DNA of 64,000 nucleotides. Origin: Trichoplax sp. H2. Its lineage: Eukaryota; Placozoa; Uniplacotomia; Trichoplacea. Position numbers and translations under genes: made by a program. The notes under the pieces were generated by a model. It did not search any database, was not told the origin of the DNA, and saw only the letters and a program-made list of their open reading frames with translations. The stretch is from NCBI GenBank assembly GCA_003344405.1, contig NOWV01000150.1, positions 1-64,000 of the forward strand, written 5' to 3'. This document shows, piece by piece, positions 44,201 through 55,907 of the stretch; positions within the stretch are counted from its first letter, which is position 1, and each line of letters opens with the position of its first letter.

Positions 44201-45040
44201 TGTCAAGGATGATACTATGTTTACTGAGCTGGAAGATGTAATTAATTCCTTAATTTTTTCCTCATGACTCGACCATAGCTCAATAAAATTGAATGAGTCC
44301 ATGTCTGGTCTTTTCTGATATTGGTTTCTTCTTATCTCATTTGTATAGGTCTTTGCAGTGTATGCAATTCAATTACACTTATGTCTAGAATTAGGAGAAT
44401 ACTTTGCAAAGATTCAAAAAGACAATCAAGGACGGCAACAGGATGAAAATTTAAAGAATCAAACTACTGGTAAAGACAAAAAGCGTAATTCAAGAGCTAG
44501 CAAACAAAATAAAGAAAGTGCTTCAATTGATGAAATTGAAGAAAGATTAAATTCAATGTTACGTGAAAGGTAAAACTAGTAGTTATATTTAGTAGCATTA
44601 ATACTTAATACTTTCATTTCTTTTATATCCGATCTACTATTAATATATTGCACTCTTATAATGTATTTATAGTCTTTATTCAAAATTACTCTCGAGCGCA
44701 CTTTTTTTGTTCCTACAATGATTTCTATGTAATTTTATTTTAATAAAGAAATGCGGAACAGGCACTTCGACAAGCCAGAATGCAACAAAGGTGGTCAAGA
44801 TTAAAAACAGAATTAAGGGTTATCTCTGCAATAAAACATCAAGCAAAAAGAAGAGACTTTTTACGCAAGGCTTTTGTAAGCATATTAGTCTTAAATTATT
44901 CACTATACTAATTGTGCACAGTTAATAATAACCTTGAAGCGTAGTTTGTTTAAATTATAATATACTGTGTCTTATGTTATAAATTAGAGAAAATAAACAG
45001 GGGAGAAGTTAACCTGACTGCTCAAGCAACCGCAGACTAA
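41247..45040 (+). CDS. WD-repeat protein, WDR93-like (cilia-associated family)
   Basis: Fifteen exons, among them 41247-41700, 41802-41865, about 41971-42034, about 42168-42260, 42353-42449, about 42589-42910, about 43004-43077, about 43174-43255, about 43335-43460, 43541-43827, 43925-44070, about 44201-44239, 44350-44571, about 44749-44877, and about 44990-45040 (stop). All splice in one frame. The N-terminus has a conserved-looking LPQPFRTIDKILEGIFDDSW block. Beta-propeller segments follow (NYVFLGHADGLVVLK, LLAVALKNGILVIWDVYH, GLIVACSDGSLCIIECEPD). The C-terminus is a basic coiled coil (IEERLNSMLRER, QALRQARMQQRWSRLK). The arrangement of acidic N-terminus, weak WD blades and coiled-coil tail suggests WDR93, a poorly studied axonemal candidate. 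That name rests on memory of the family, so I leave the symbol blank. The ATG at 41247 is preferred over reading through from 41217, which has no ATG. Confidence 0.8.
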
Positions 45041-47311
45041 GAAGGAATATATAAATTCCGCGTAAATCGAGAAATTGTAAATACTACCGAATAATACTTT
45101 CCGCCGAAATTTTGTTCGTTGTAATAACTCACATTTGGCGAATTACTGTGATCGTGCGATAAAAGTTGCTAAATAAATAATTAGTATCCTTTACCAAAAA
45201 GACTAAATTAGTTAATATGATACGATTGCATTAGCCTTGTACATAAGATCTTAGTAAATCTTGCAAATACTGCATTAACTAAGAATCGTTGGAAATATTT
45301 AAACAGTCACAATCGACCTGAAGCAAATCTACAATTATTGTATGTAGCAGTAATTGATGTTAGGATGCCACAGTATATTTAATTATGATATTTTTTGGAA
45401 ATAGATATTGATATCTATTTAATTTAACAACGCTAATGCGTTTCCTGTATATTTGTTAAATATCCACCATCTGTAAAAATATTTCATGAAAAATTTATAT
45501 TGTTGTTTATAATATAGGGCGTACTAGATAAATACTAATGTTTTGACGGAAACATAGCTCATGAAAGATTTAATGATAGTGATTAATGAATAAAAGCAAA
45601 TTGATAATCTCATGTGCCTACTATAATTTCATAATTTAAGATTAATGGTTCTTTATTCCAATATTTTCAGGAAATTACTATTATTATTTATTAATATTAT
45701 TATTCTGGTTATTTATACGAGTAGTTCACTGTCTGAGAGTAGTCCCAGCAGAATGCCACGATATTTTATTTATTTATTTTTGAATTTACAAAATTCATTG
45801 ATTTACCACAGCATGTTGTGTAGTATAGGTACAAAAAGCGTTTACTTGTGTTGTAATACTGTGCATATTGTGCCAGCTAACAGTTCTGAGCGTTAGAAGT
45901 TCGATTAATTATATAATTATCAAGCCTATTCAGAAGTATATTACCGTGTTATGCCGTACGTACTGCTTCCGTAATCCATAACTATTGTGCAATATAGTAA
46001 TTGGATTTCAGGGTATTAACATAATAGTCGATGATTTTATTTCATTTATTTATTTAATTTCACCTTGGCATTTAAATCTAAATTTAATTTCATTTAATAT
46101 TTATATAGTCAATAGAAATTAATTGCTGTAGGAGATTACTAAAATACATACTTGTCATGGACTACTTAACCAAGTTTACTCTCTTGTATTAATAACTCAG
46201 GTAATTTTTACCTATTATACAGTATGAAATAAAATACTGCGTTCGAGTATTTATTTTACAGTACAGTACTAGTACTGTACAGTACTGTATGTCGTAAATG
46301 AAATTTTCAGAAAGTGCTCACTATGTACTGTACAGTTATACTGTATGCTATACTGTACACTTGGACAGTACACAGTGTACAGTGTACAGTACACAATGTA
46401 CAGTGTACAGTGTACAGTATAGTACGCCTCACAGACTGTCATTGTACACACGTGCCGAACGCATGCTAACGCCCAAAATGACAACTCATTTCAAAAAATC
46501 GTACGTTTACTGTGCACTGTATGAAGTATGAACTATCACTATTTTAGCCAGTAGTAGAGTTTGCAAGCGATCATGGGAACAACATCTACAAAGAGCCTGC
46601 GTTGCGATCACCTCATACGGTATCATATCACATGGTCTTGATCACGTGCTAATTTAATTAAGGTTAATTAATTTATTTATTTATTTATTCAATTGTACTC
46701 TACTCAGTGTACTGTACAGTGTACAGTACAGTACAGTAGTTGCATTATTTTACCCTTAAAATACTGGCTGCAGACTTTATCTACTGTACTGTACTGTACA
46801 GTACCTTAATAATAAACTTATACAGTAGTACTTAAGAATTAAGAACTGTACTGTACTGTGCATAGTGTACTGTAAAAGGAGGTCACCCGACAATGATTCG
46901 ATTTTTGAGGCAAAAGAATTTTTCCTACTGTACAGTGTACAGTACTGTACGTACAATGTACAGTACATGGTAACGGATTCAAAGTACTGTACTGTACTGT
47001 ACAGTCATCAGTAGTGTACAGTACAGTACCAGACTGTGTGTACTGGATGTACTTTGTATACCGGTGTCAGCGTCATTATATGTATAGTACATTGTACTGT
47101 ACAGTAGAGTACGCCCTACTATTACAGGACAGGACAGGCCTACTGTAGACTTTTTATTTATTCCTGCTCTTAGTAACATCGGCTTCAATACGTTTTCGTA
47201 CAGTGCGAAGTGCGTATCATTCCAGTTGAGAGGCAGAGGCCCTTTCTTGTTCGCTGATTCGCAAATCCAATACTTTTCCATAGAAGATTTTTGACGATAA
47301 CTTATTGCAAT
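45041..47311. other. Intergenic region WDR93-like 3' / HMGCR 5'
   Basis: 2.3 kb without a convincing gene. The half nearer the WDR93-like 3' end (45041-46250) is plain AT-rich DNA with TTTATTTATTTA runs. The half nearer HMGCR is packed with GTAC palindromes. A 100-codon minus-strand frame at 46979-47281 runs partly through these repeats, and I do not accept it as a gene. Confidence 0.6.
46258..47115. repeat. GTAC-palindrome clusters upstream of HMGCR
   Basis: Dense tracts at 46258-46290, 46325-46425, 46705-46740, 46780-46805, 46848-46875, 46925-46972 and 46983-47110. The cores are CTGTACAGTACAGTA, TGTACAGTGTACAGTGTACA and CAGTACAGTACTAGTACTGT. Together they form the largest such block in the window. 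It ends about 200 bp before the HMGCR start codon. Confidence 0.8.
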
Positions 47312-50300
47312 ATGCAGTTAGCTTCATTATTTCGAAATCATGGAAGATTTTGTGCTTCTCATCCTTGGGAGGTCATAGTAGCAACGTTAACTATTACAGT
47401 TTCGACTTTGTCTTTCAGTTTAAACTCCAATTCTATCGCTGAAGATCTCTGTCGAAACGGAAAATCTTGTGAAAGCCATCAAGATAAAAAGGTAAAAGGA
47501 ACACATTATTTCATGTAATGAGAACCTGTCTTATACTGCACATTACTGTTGTGGTCAGTTTGCTTTTAAATTTGCAATGTATGAAGAGCATAGTGCTATA
47601 TATTAGAACTATTTTGGATTATCTTCGATACAATCTCCAAGCTTAGTTTGAAGTGGTTTATTTGTTCAAAACTTGCGCAATGCCTGTTGAAACATATTGT
47701 ATTTCAATATTTTGCTATTAACTATGAGGCAAGCCGAATAATGGGAAAGTTTGGGTCATGTTAGAATCTAGTGTTCTAGTTGTATCTCATCGTAAAGTGG
47801 ACCTGCATACTTAAAAGATATAGACTGCTTTTGGGGGTTTCCATGTACTGCTTCTCTTAAATTTACAGCACTGTAGTAATAAATAATCCTTCAGCTTACT
47901 ATTGTTATAATTATAATTGGCTTAATCGATCAGATGTAATTCAGGTTCAAACTAATTTCTTAAGTAGTGTATGTCGATACGATCAACATCTGCACTTGGA
48001 CAAGTTAACGCAAAAATTATAAGTCTTAGCTTCGTGCAATCAACATTACAGTACTGACCTACTGTAGTAAATCATAAATCATAATGTAATATTGCCTTGA
48101 GCGGTATCATACTGTACTGTACAGTACTATTACGTACAGAAATGTTGTGCAGCTATGTTATTTGTAGATTTATAGAGTTCCCTTAACTCATTTTAAAACT
48201 AGTTCACAATCGCTACTTTCCGTGCAATTTGATGTATAATTTCGTTTATTCAGAACGTGAATCACGTATATTAATTTTTGCCATTGCTGATCATGATCAA
48301 TATTACCGTTATAACACCGACTCTCCGTCGGATGATGTCAGCACTGTAGCTGTACGTCACTCTAAATGGTAGAGGCTACAATGCCTTAGCGTTTTGTGTT
48401 ATTCAAGTGTAGTTGGAGTGAGATTACACTTGGCGTATCACTAGTGTACAGTAGTGTTTCACTAGTAGTAATTTCTAGTAGTCCATGGTACAGTTGTCTG
48501 ACTGTCTGAGTATGGCTACTTAGATTAACAGCGATACTGTACACGGTACTGTTCATTGTGTGAAGGTGTACGTGACATTGCTAGATCTGACGATATTGCA
48601 CACAAGTTGTTAATTAATTTATTGATGAAATAGGGTATCTAAGTACTATACAGTACGTACTTTGCGAGCTTAATTTACGTATTAACTTGACCTGCCACGC
48701 TCTCATCAAATTGACCATGATTGCCACTAAGTATAAAAAATTCGGAGGACTCAAAATTACCTTATTTAGTCTAATGATGTCGACGAGTACAACTGGACCA
48801 GACCGGACAACGAAACACTGAGAAATTTTCCGGATGTCAATTCGCACCATTTGAAACCTAATGAATTCTTCCCATCCCACTGTATATTCTTTATAATTGT
48901 CAATGGAGACGGGGGATGGCCAGCTCAAGCTTAACATCTAATTTTAAAATTTAGACAAAGTACGCATATGTGCAGTACTGTACTCTGTATAAACCTTTGC
49001 GGTTTAATCCTTGTGATAGTATAATATTCGCGGCGTACGATGACAAATTTTTTATTATTTTGAGGTGTTTATATGGTATCGTTTGTAGCAATTAAAATTA
49101 CTATTAAATTAATACCTTTAACAACAGATGTGTTAACCCATAACTGATTTCATCGACTTTACAATTCTACAGACCCGCGGCGATGTTATTGTTTTGACGA
49201 CCACTAATTGCTTAGTTGTGGTATGTTGGCTATATCTTCAATTCAGAGCCCTTCGTAAGCTTGGTTCTAAGTATCTTCTAGGTATGTGAAATCTTGTCTT
49301 TCAAATGAATTTTATATGATGTTGCCGTATTAATTTACTGAATACCAAATTGATATATTGTAGGAGTTGCTGGTTTATTTACCTTGTTTGCCAGTGTTGT
49401 TTTCACTCTAAGTGCCATTCGTCTGTTGAAACAAGATATAACGGGCTTGAAGTTAGTGGTTAATGGTTATAATTTCTTATCTCGTTGCAAATTTGAGGTC
49501 TTAATGTGATATTATTTGGCGTTTAATTTACTACAGTGAAGCCTTACCTTTCTTTCTATTGTTGATGGACTTATCGCGTGCGAGAAAACTAGCTAAATTT
49601 GCTCTTAATGCAGCGTCCAAGGTAATAGATTCGATTACGCTAATGCTTAATTGATAAACCGATGATATTTATGGTTGGCTGACAATAGTTTATATTATGC
49701 CAAATTGAAGCTAATAACTTTGTTGCTCTAAAATTAATAGGATGAAGTTATAGAAAAAATCGGTGAAGGAATGGCAACTCTCGGGCTTACCATTACTTTG
49801 GATACCTTTGTAGAATCGCTAGTGATTGGTGTCGGTACATCAACAGGTATGTAGTATCACCGATATCTTATTAAGAACAAATTGTGATCGCTTAATCGAG
49901 CTAATTTTGACGTATTTCTTAATTTTATGAAGGCGTGAAAGAACTGGAAAGAATGTGTTGTTTCGGCTGCATATCCGTCATAGCAAATTATCTGATTTTC
50001 ATGACATTCTATCCTGCCTGTTTGTCGTTAGCGTTAGAAGTATGTTATTAAAATAGATTTATGTACTCTTACCTATCAGAATTCCAAATAAGTGATATAA
50101 TCTTTATTTACTTGATAGTTTTCACATGGAAGTTCGGAATACCGTCGTATGTGGGAACTGAACCGTTCATCTATCGATTCCTCTTCATTTAAGCCTAATC
50201 CTGTAGTGCAAAGGGTCAAACTCATCATGGTTTGTAAATGTTACGCCATAATTTAATCACTCACATGCTGTAGTAATTGGAGTAATAACAGTTATGTAAT

Positions 50301-53300
50301 GATATCGTTTACTAATCAGCTGTTTTGAATTGCAATAGTGCGCTGGGCTAATGTTAGTCCATTTCCGCAGTCGGTTCTTTGGCGGAATTGATAATGATCA
50401 AGGATTATCTATTCAATCTATTTTCTCTCAAGAATCAAGCATCTATGAGAAGTGGTGGCAACGGTTAGTTTTATAAAGTTATTCTTAAGAAGCTACTACA
50501 AAAGCTTTCAGCTAAATTCTATTTAATTAATTCAAACTTGCAGAGTTTTGGGGATGAGACCAGAAGAGGTAATATTTCAAGTATCTTATAGTGTAGCTAT
50601 CGTTAAACAGATATAGGATATGAACAATAATTGTAGCTTAAACACAAAAATATCTGTTTAGTTTTAATCGTAAGTTTTAAATCATTACGCAGTACATCAC
50701 CGTAGGAGTTGCTGTATTTCTTGTGCTTAAATATGCACTATGGGAAAAACATGATGATACCGGCAGCAAATTAGCCAAAGAGTTCAAGAAGGATTGTAAT
50801 AAAAAGGAGAAAATTGTTACTAGTAATGGAACTGTAACTGATGCTAAAAACCTCACCGAGAAATTATCGGCAAATGAAAAAAATACGAATGAAAGCTCTC
50901 CGTCAGTACCATTAAAGGCTGGGCGTGAAGTAGTAGCTAGGAAGGAAGAAAACACGAAAGGGGAAGAAGCAAAGCCACAGTTTTTTATCGATACCAACTC
51001 CGATGAAGAATCTGACCGTGATAGTAAAAGTGAAGAAACTGCCGACAGGAAAATACAAGAGAGAGAGAAAACTCTGGAAGAATGCCTTGAAATTCTTAAT
51101 AATAATGAGGTTGGCAAATGTAAATTGCAAATATTTTTTTGTCGTTCATTTTTTAAGACGGGTTATTTTTGTGTAGAAATCTTGTGATCTGTTAACCGAT
51201 AAAGACATCCTGAGGCTTGTTGAGGCTAAACATATTGCTCCATACAAACTCGAATCGGTATTAAATAACCCTGAACGTGGCGTTTCCATTAGGTATGATT
51301 TGATAACCGTGTACATCTTCAGGGATCTTTGATTGCTAATATGCTAAAATTACAAGGCCTTTAAGCTGATCGCCTTCTTTTAATTTATGTTTGGAACAGA
51401 CGTCAAATTCTTAGTCAGAAACTAACTAATGTAAATGCATTGGAGAAACTTCCTCTTAGCAACTATGATTATTCTTTGGTTAGAAGAATATATTTTAGTA
51501 TTTTTAACTATCAAGTTCATGCTAGATCATTGTTTTATCCAGAGAAATCTACATTCTTTAAAAATAACACGTTTATAATTATTATCAATCTTTTAAAATA
51601 GGTTATAGGAGCCTGCTGCGAGAATGTAATTGGTTATACGGCAGTGCCTGTAGGCGTTGCTGGACCTCTATTCTTGGATGGAAAACCGTACCATGTACCA
51701 ATGGCAACTACAGAGGGATGTTTAGTCGCCAGTACCAATCGCGGATGCAGAGCATTAACTGTAAATTATTTTGTGATATTTCCTTAGTTCATCGATGGTC
51801 GTTTATTCTTGCGTGTAAGATTTCAATTTTTTTAACGTAGCAATGTAACGGAGTACGATCTGCTATTTACAATGATGGTATGACTCGAGCACCTGTTGTC
51901 AAGTTTCCTTCTGTAGGAAAAGCTTGGTAAGTTATTGCTTTATGCAATTATTTATTTGCCACTACTGCTAAGATTTAAAAACACTAATAAGCCTTATTCC
52001 TACCATTAGTGAAGCCAAGTTGTGGTTGGACGAACCCGATAACTTTGAAGCTATCCGAAAAGCTTTTAATGCTACTAGTCGGTTAGTTGATTAGTTTATA
52101 TCAATGACTTACGATACACGATAGATAAACTTAAAATACGTAATACAATTTCTATGATATAGATTTGCTCAGCTAGTAGGAATTCATTGCGGTTTGGAGG
52201 GTCCACTGCTTTTTATTAGATTTAAATCCAGAACAGGAGATGCAATGGGAATGAATATGATATCAAAGGTAGTAATACAATTTAGATTATTATTACTGCA
52301 TGCATGTGTCATATTACAACTTTTTATTCTGAAATTTATGCTCACTGTTATTACTTATATAAGGGTACAGATGCTGCTCTTCGGTGTCTGGAAGACGCCT
52401 TTCCGGAAATGGATATTATTAGCTTAAGTGGAAATTACTGTACTGATAAAAAGCCAGCAGCGATCAACTGGTATAGTTTGTGTTCGGTATTACTTAGTAA
52501 TTGCGTCAACTAATGCAATAGCAAATTTTTAAATAGGATTGAAGGTCGAGGTAAATCTGTCGTGTGCGAAGCTGAAATTACCGCGCGAGTCATCAAAGAG
52601 GTAATTCATTATCACATGTTGACAACAACCGTGCAGTAAGGTGTAATATTTGATGTGCTATAATAATGTGTAGATACGATACTACGTTGTTAGAACAACA
52701 TTCATTACCCAGGGACCTCTAAGTTTTCTCTCAGAAGTCCCTACATTACCATAGCACGATAAATTCAAGCACTAGAAGCAATAAGCTAATTGATATTGCA
52801 TAAATTTAAGATTCAAAATTAAAGTATAGATTAACAATATTCATCGTATACATACTTTAGGTTTTAAAAACAACCCCCGAAGATTTAATAGAAGTTAATT
52901 ACGACAAGAATTTAATTGGTTCAGCTATGGCTGCTTCCATTGGTGGTTTTAACGCTCATGCTGCTAATATTGTAACGGCAATATATATTGCTACTGGCCA
53001 GGTAAGGAAAAAATTACTCATCATTCGTTATTTAATTTTAGTTTGGTTCATAAATAATCTTATCTCTATCTTTTCAGGATCCAGCTCAGAATGTTGAAAG
53101 TTCTAATTGTATCACAACCATGGAAAAACATGGTGAAAATGTCAGAATGTATTGTACAATGCCTTGCATAGAAGTTGGAACAGTTGGCGGTGGTACTATA
53201 TTAGGTCCTCAATCTGCTTGCTTAGAGGTAACACTTAGCAATCCCAAAGATTTCCTGTAAATTGAGATTATGATGCAAGATTTTAAGTATTAATAATATA

Positions 53301-53594
53301 ACTAATACTCCTCTCTGTATAGATGTTAGGAATACGCGGTGCAAATGTATCTTCACCAGGAGAAAACGCCAGACAACTAGCTCGGATAGTATGTGCCACT
53401 GTAATGGCAGGTGAACTGTCACTACTTTCTGCTCTCGCTGCCGGGCACTTAGTGAGAAGTCACATGAAATACAATAGGTAAGATCTTTATAAGGTATACA
53501 TAAATCACGCTTCCATTTATTGCGATTTTATAACATTATGTATGATTCTATATTCCATTTTAGATCTGTTGTTAACTTAGCTGGCAAGCGTTGA
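47312..53594 (+). CDS. HMGCR: 3-hydroxy-3-methylglutaryl-CoA reductase (class I, ER membrane)
   Basis: Makes mevalonate from HMG-CoA with NADPH, the committed step of isoprenoid synthesis, in the ER membrane. Twenty-two exons from 47312-47491 to about 53564-53594. The N-terminus [19 protein letters not shown] matches TM1 of animal HMGCR. Exons at 49169-50042 encode the multi-span sterol-sensing-domain region ([51 protein letters not shown]). The linker exon (about 50691-51116) is Lys/Glu-rich. The catalytic domain contains [12 protein letters not shown] (Glu), [15 protein letters not shown] (Asp), [10 protein letters not shown] (Lys), [17 protein letters not shown] and [16 protein letters not shown] (His, then the phosphorylatable Ser). 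The glycine-rich turn before DGMTRAPVV reads [10 protein letters not shown], so GGG of vertebrates is replaced. The short tail SVVNLAGKR ends at TGA 53592. All catalytic residues are present. Intron 1 is 1.7 kb. Confidence 0.95.
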
Positions 53595-55907
53595 TAAACT
53601 TTCGTCTTCGACAGCACTGCTCTGTATACGGTTGCTATATTATGCGAAGTGATGTGCTGTACTCTCTTAAAATTTTGCGTTGCTTTTTCCATTCTTATTC
53701 AGTATTGTAAAAGGTTGGTTTTACCGATCACATCAAAATTTTAAAAATGTAGTCAGATTGATGCAAGTGACTAAATTGTTAGTTAATTGCTAATTATACT
53801 GTGTATTGTATACTGCAAATTTATACTATGGAAGCTAAAAGTTCAGCGATTTTCTTTTTTCTGTATATAGTTTATAGTGATGATTATAATGCTTTTGTAG
53901 CATTTAATATTACATTTCCAGAAAGATGCATATCTAATTTAAAACCTTGGAAGCATTCGTTTATATGGTTTTATGATAGTGCTGTTTTTATAAATATATA
54001 TAAGCATATCTTGCAATTTGTAAATTATTATTACGTCATGTAATGTGTCATTTCGAAATATAAACACCTGGATTTATTTATAAAAATCTTGGGATTTTTA
54101 AGAGCTTGCACTGTTTAGTTATCCACGATGAATTAAAATATTTGGTAAGGCTTTCCAATGAAAGGAAATAAAGGAGAGTGTGGTTTATAAAATTGAGTTC
54201 GATAAATAATTGCGGCTTCTGGTTAAATGAATCTATGCGATACTGCTGTAGGTGTAACAAGATTTAATGATGAACGCAAAAGTAGCATTTACTTTTTATA
54301 TAGGGTGAGAAATAGCTGATGATTGATACAGTGTTACTTGCAGATTTATGATGAGCTCGATACTAAGTTGAGTTAAACTTGTTCTATCTACTTTTGTTCG
54401 AATGAATTTACTATGAATGTACAAGTTATTCTCAGATTCTGTAGGGATCTGACGGACATCTGTTTGGAAAACTGTAGTTGAGTAGTAAGTCACTAGTAAC
54501 ATTAGATTATGTTTACGGTTGGTAAATGTACCCACATGAGTCTGGTTACTTTGGTTTGTTGTGATAGGTTTTGCGTACTAAGCCATGGACTACCGGGTAT
54601 TCTAGTAGTCCTTGACTAAGCACAGTTTCAATATTGAAGTAAGACACTTCATCCTTTAGATCTCATTTTATGCGCCGTATCTTGTACTGTATATTATATT
54701 AGTTTATGGATGACATATGCATTCACTAGATTACTACAGATATCAGTTGAAATAACGCGTGCCAATAAGTCGGTGTACGCTGTACATCACCAGATTACCA
54801 GTACTGTACAGATAAAGTCTATACAAAGTAGAAACTAGCTCATCACTATACTGCACGGTATACTATATTTTTACTATACTGTACTGTATCTCAGATCACA
54901 TTTCCCTGCGTGCATGCAAATATAGACTACAGTACAGTACAGTATTGATATTGAACATTACAATTAATGCCGGAGGACACTTTATGACAAGTATTACAAT
55001 CCGTATTGTACGGCACTGTATTTACCATTTACCTCCATATGCACCTTATCGAAAAGTTCACACTTTAATAATACTAACATCTGTCATCTACTATAATCAG
55101 ATGTAAACAAGACTAGTGGTACGTGATACAGAAAAAGAGTGCTGGATTGGAGATTTTCTGATAGCCGTAATAAATCTGGTACGTAGTGCTAAAGAGCTAA
55201 AAGCGCATAAAAAATTTGTAAGAATTGCATATCGATTGAACCACTTCAAAGCAGAAATCGCTCATTTTACCTTGCGCTACTGCAATAATAACGAAGCATA
55301 GTACAGTATTGCAATAACTACTGCAATAACGAAGTATGGTATTGTGGTCCATGACCGAGTGCTTACTGGAGTACTGTACTGTACTGTACTGTATACTGTA
55401 TTCAGACTAAAATACGGACGTGGCCGGTACAAGCGTACATGGTACGCTGGCATAGCCATGTACTGTACGAACAGTACTGTACAGTACTGTACGTAAGGGA
55501 AAACTATGCAGATTCACTACCGTACACGTACTGTAGAACTGTAAAGTACTGTAATGTTCTACAGTACTGTACAGTACTGTACAGTACAGTGTACAGTACG
55601 TACACCAGAGTACAGTACTGTACTGTGCCTAAACTACCCTAATTTCGTAACCGATTCCAGTTAAATACAGAACTGATGTAGCAGTTAATTTAAGCACGGC
55701 AACTCTCCAGTCTCCATACAGCACAGTATAATAATTTCGCAGGAAGTCAAGGTTGTCACATGATTTGATATACAGTACCCGTAGATTGATAAAATGGTGA
55801 ATGAACGTATGTCTCCTTAGCTAGCTGATTCCATCGTTTCTATCCACCATTTACTATTATTAAAGGTTTTAGCTGCGTTAACCTAAGTTATCCTTTAAGC
55901 AAGAGAA
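53595..55907. other. Intergenic region HMGCR 3' / DMXL 5'
   Basis: The HMGCR-proximal part (53595-54750) is AT-rich, probably including the 3' UTR. Its open frames (53801-54043, 54078-54260, 54296-54535) show no family likeness. The DMXL-proximal part (54770-55640) is GTAC-palindrome rich. No gene was recognised. Confidence 0.6.
54780..55625. repeat. GTAC-palindrome clusters upstream of DMXL
   Basis: Tracts at 54775-54815, 54855-54895, 54928-54948, 55300-55315, 55370-55405 and 55438-55625. The densest stretch is 55555-55625 (CAGTACTGTACAGTACTGTA units). They end about 280 bp before the DMXL start codon. Confidence 0.8.

Noticed and set aside
46979-47281. 100-codon minus-strand frame starting about 31 bp upstream of the HMGCR ATG
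   Set aside because: Its second half runs into GTAC repeats, its start would overlap the HMGCR 5' UTR, and I recognise no domain. The first 55 codons are less repetitive, so transcript data could change this.
53801-54043. 80-codon frame downstream of HMGCR
   Set aside because: AT-rich, hydrophobic and without homologue or splice context; most likely HMGCR 3' UTR.
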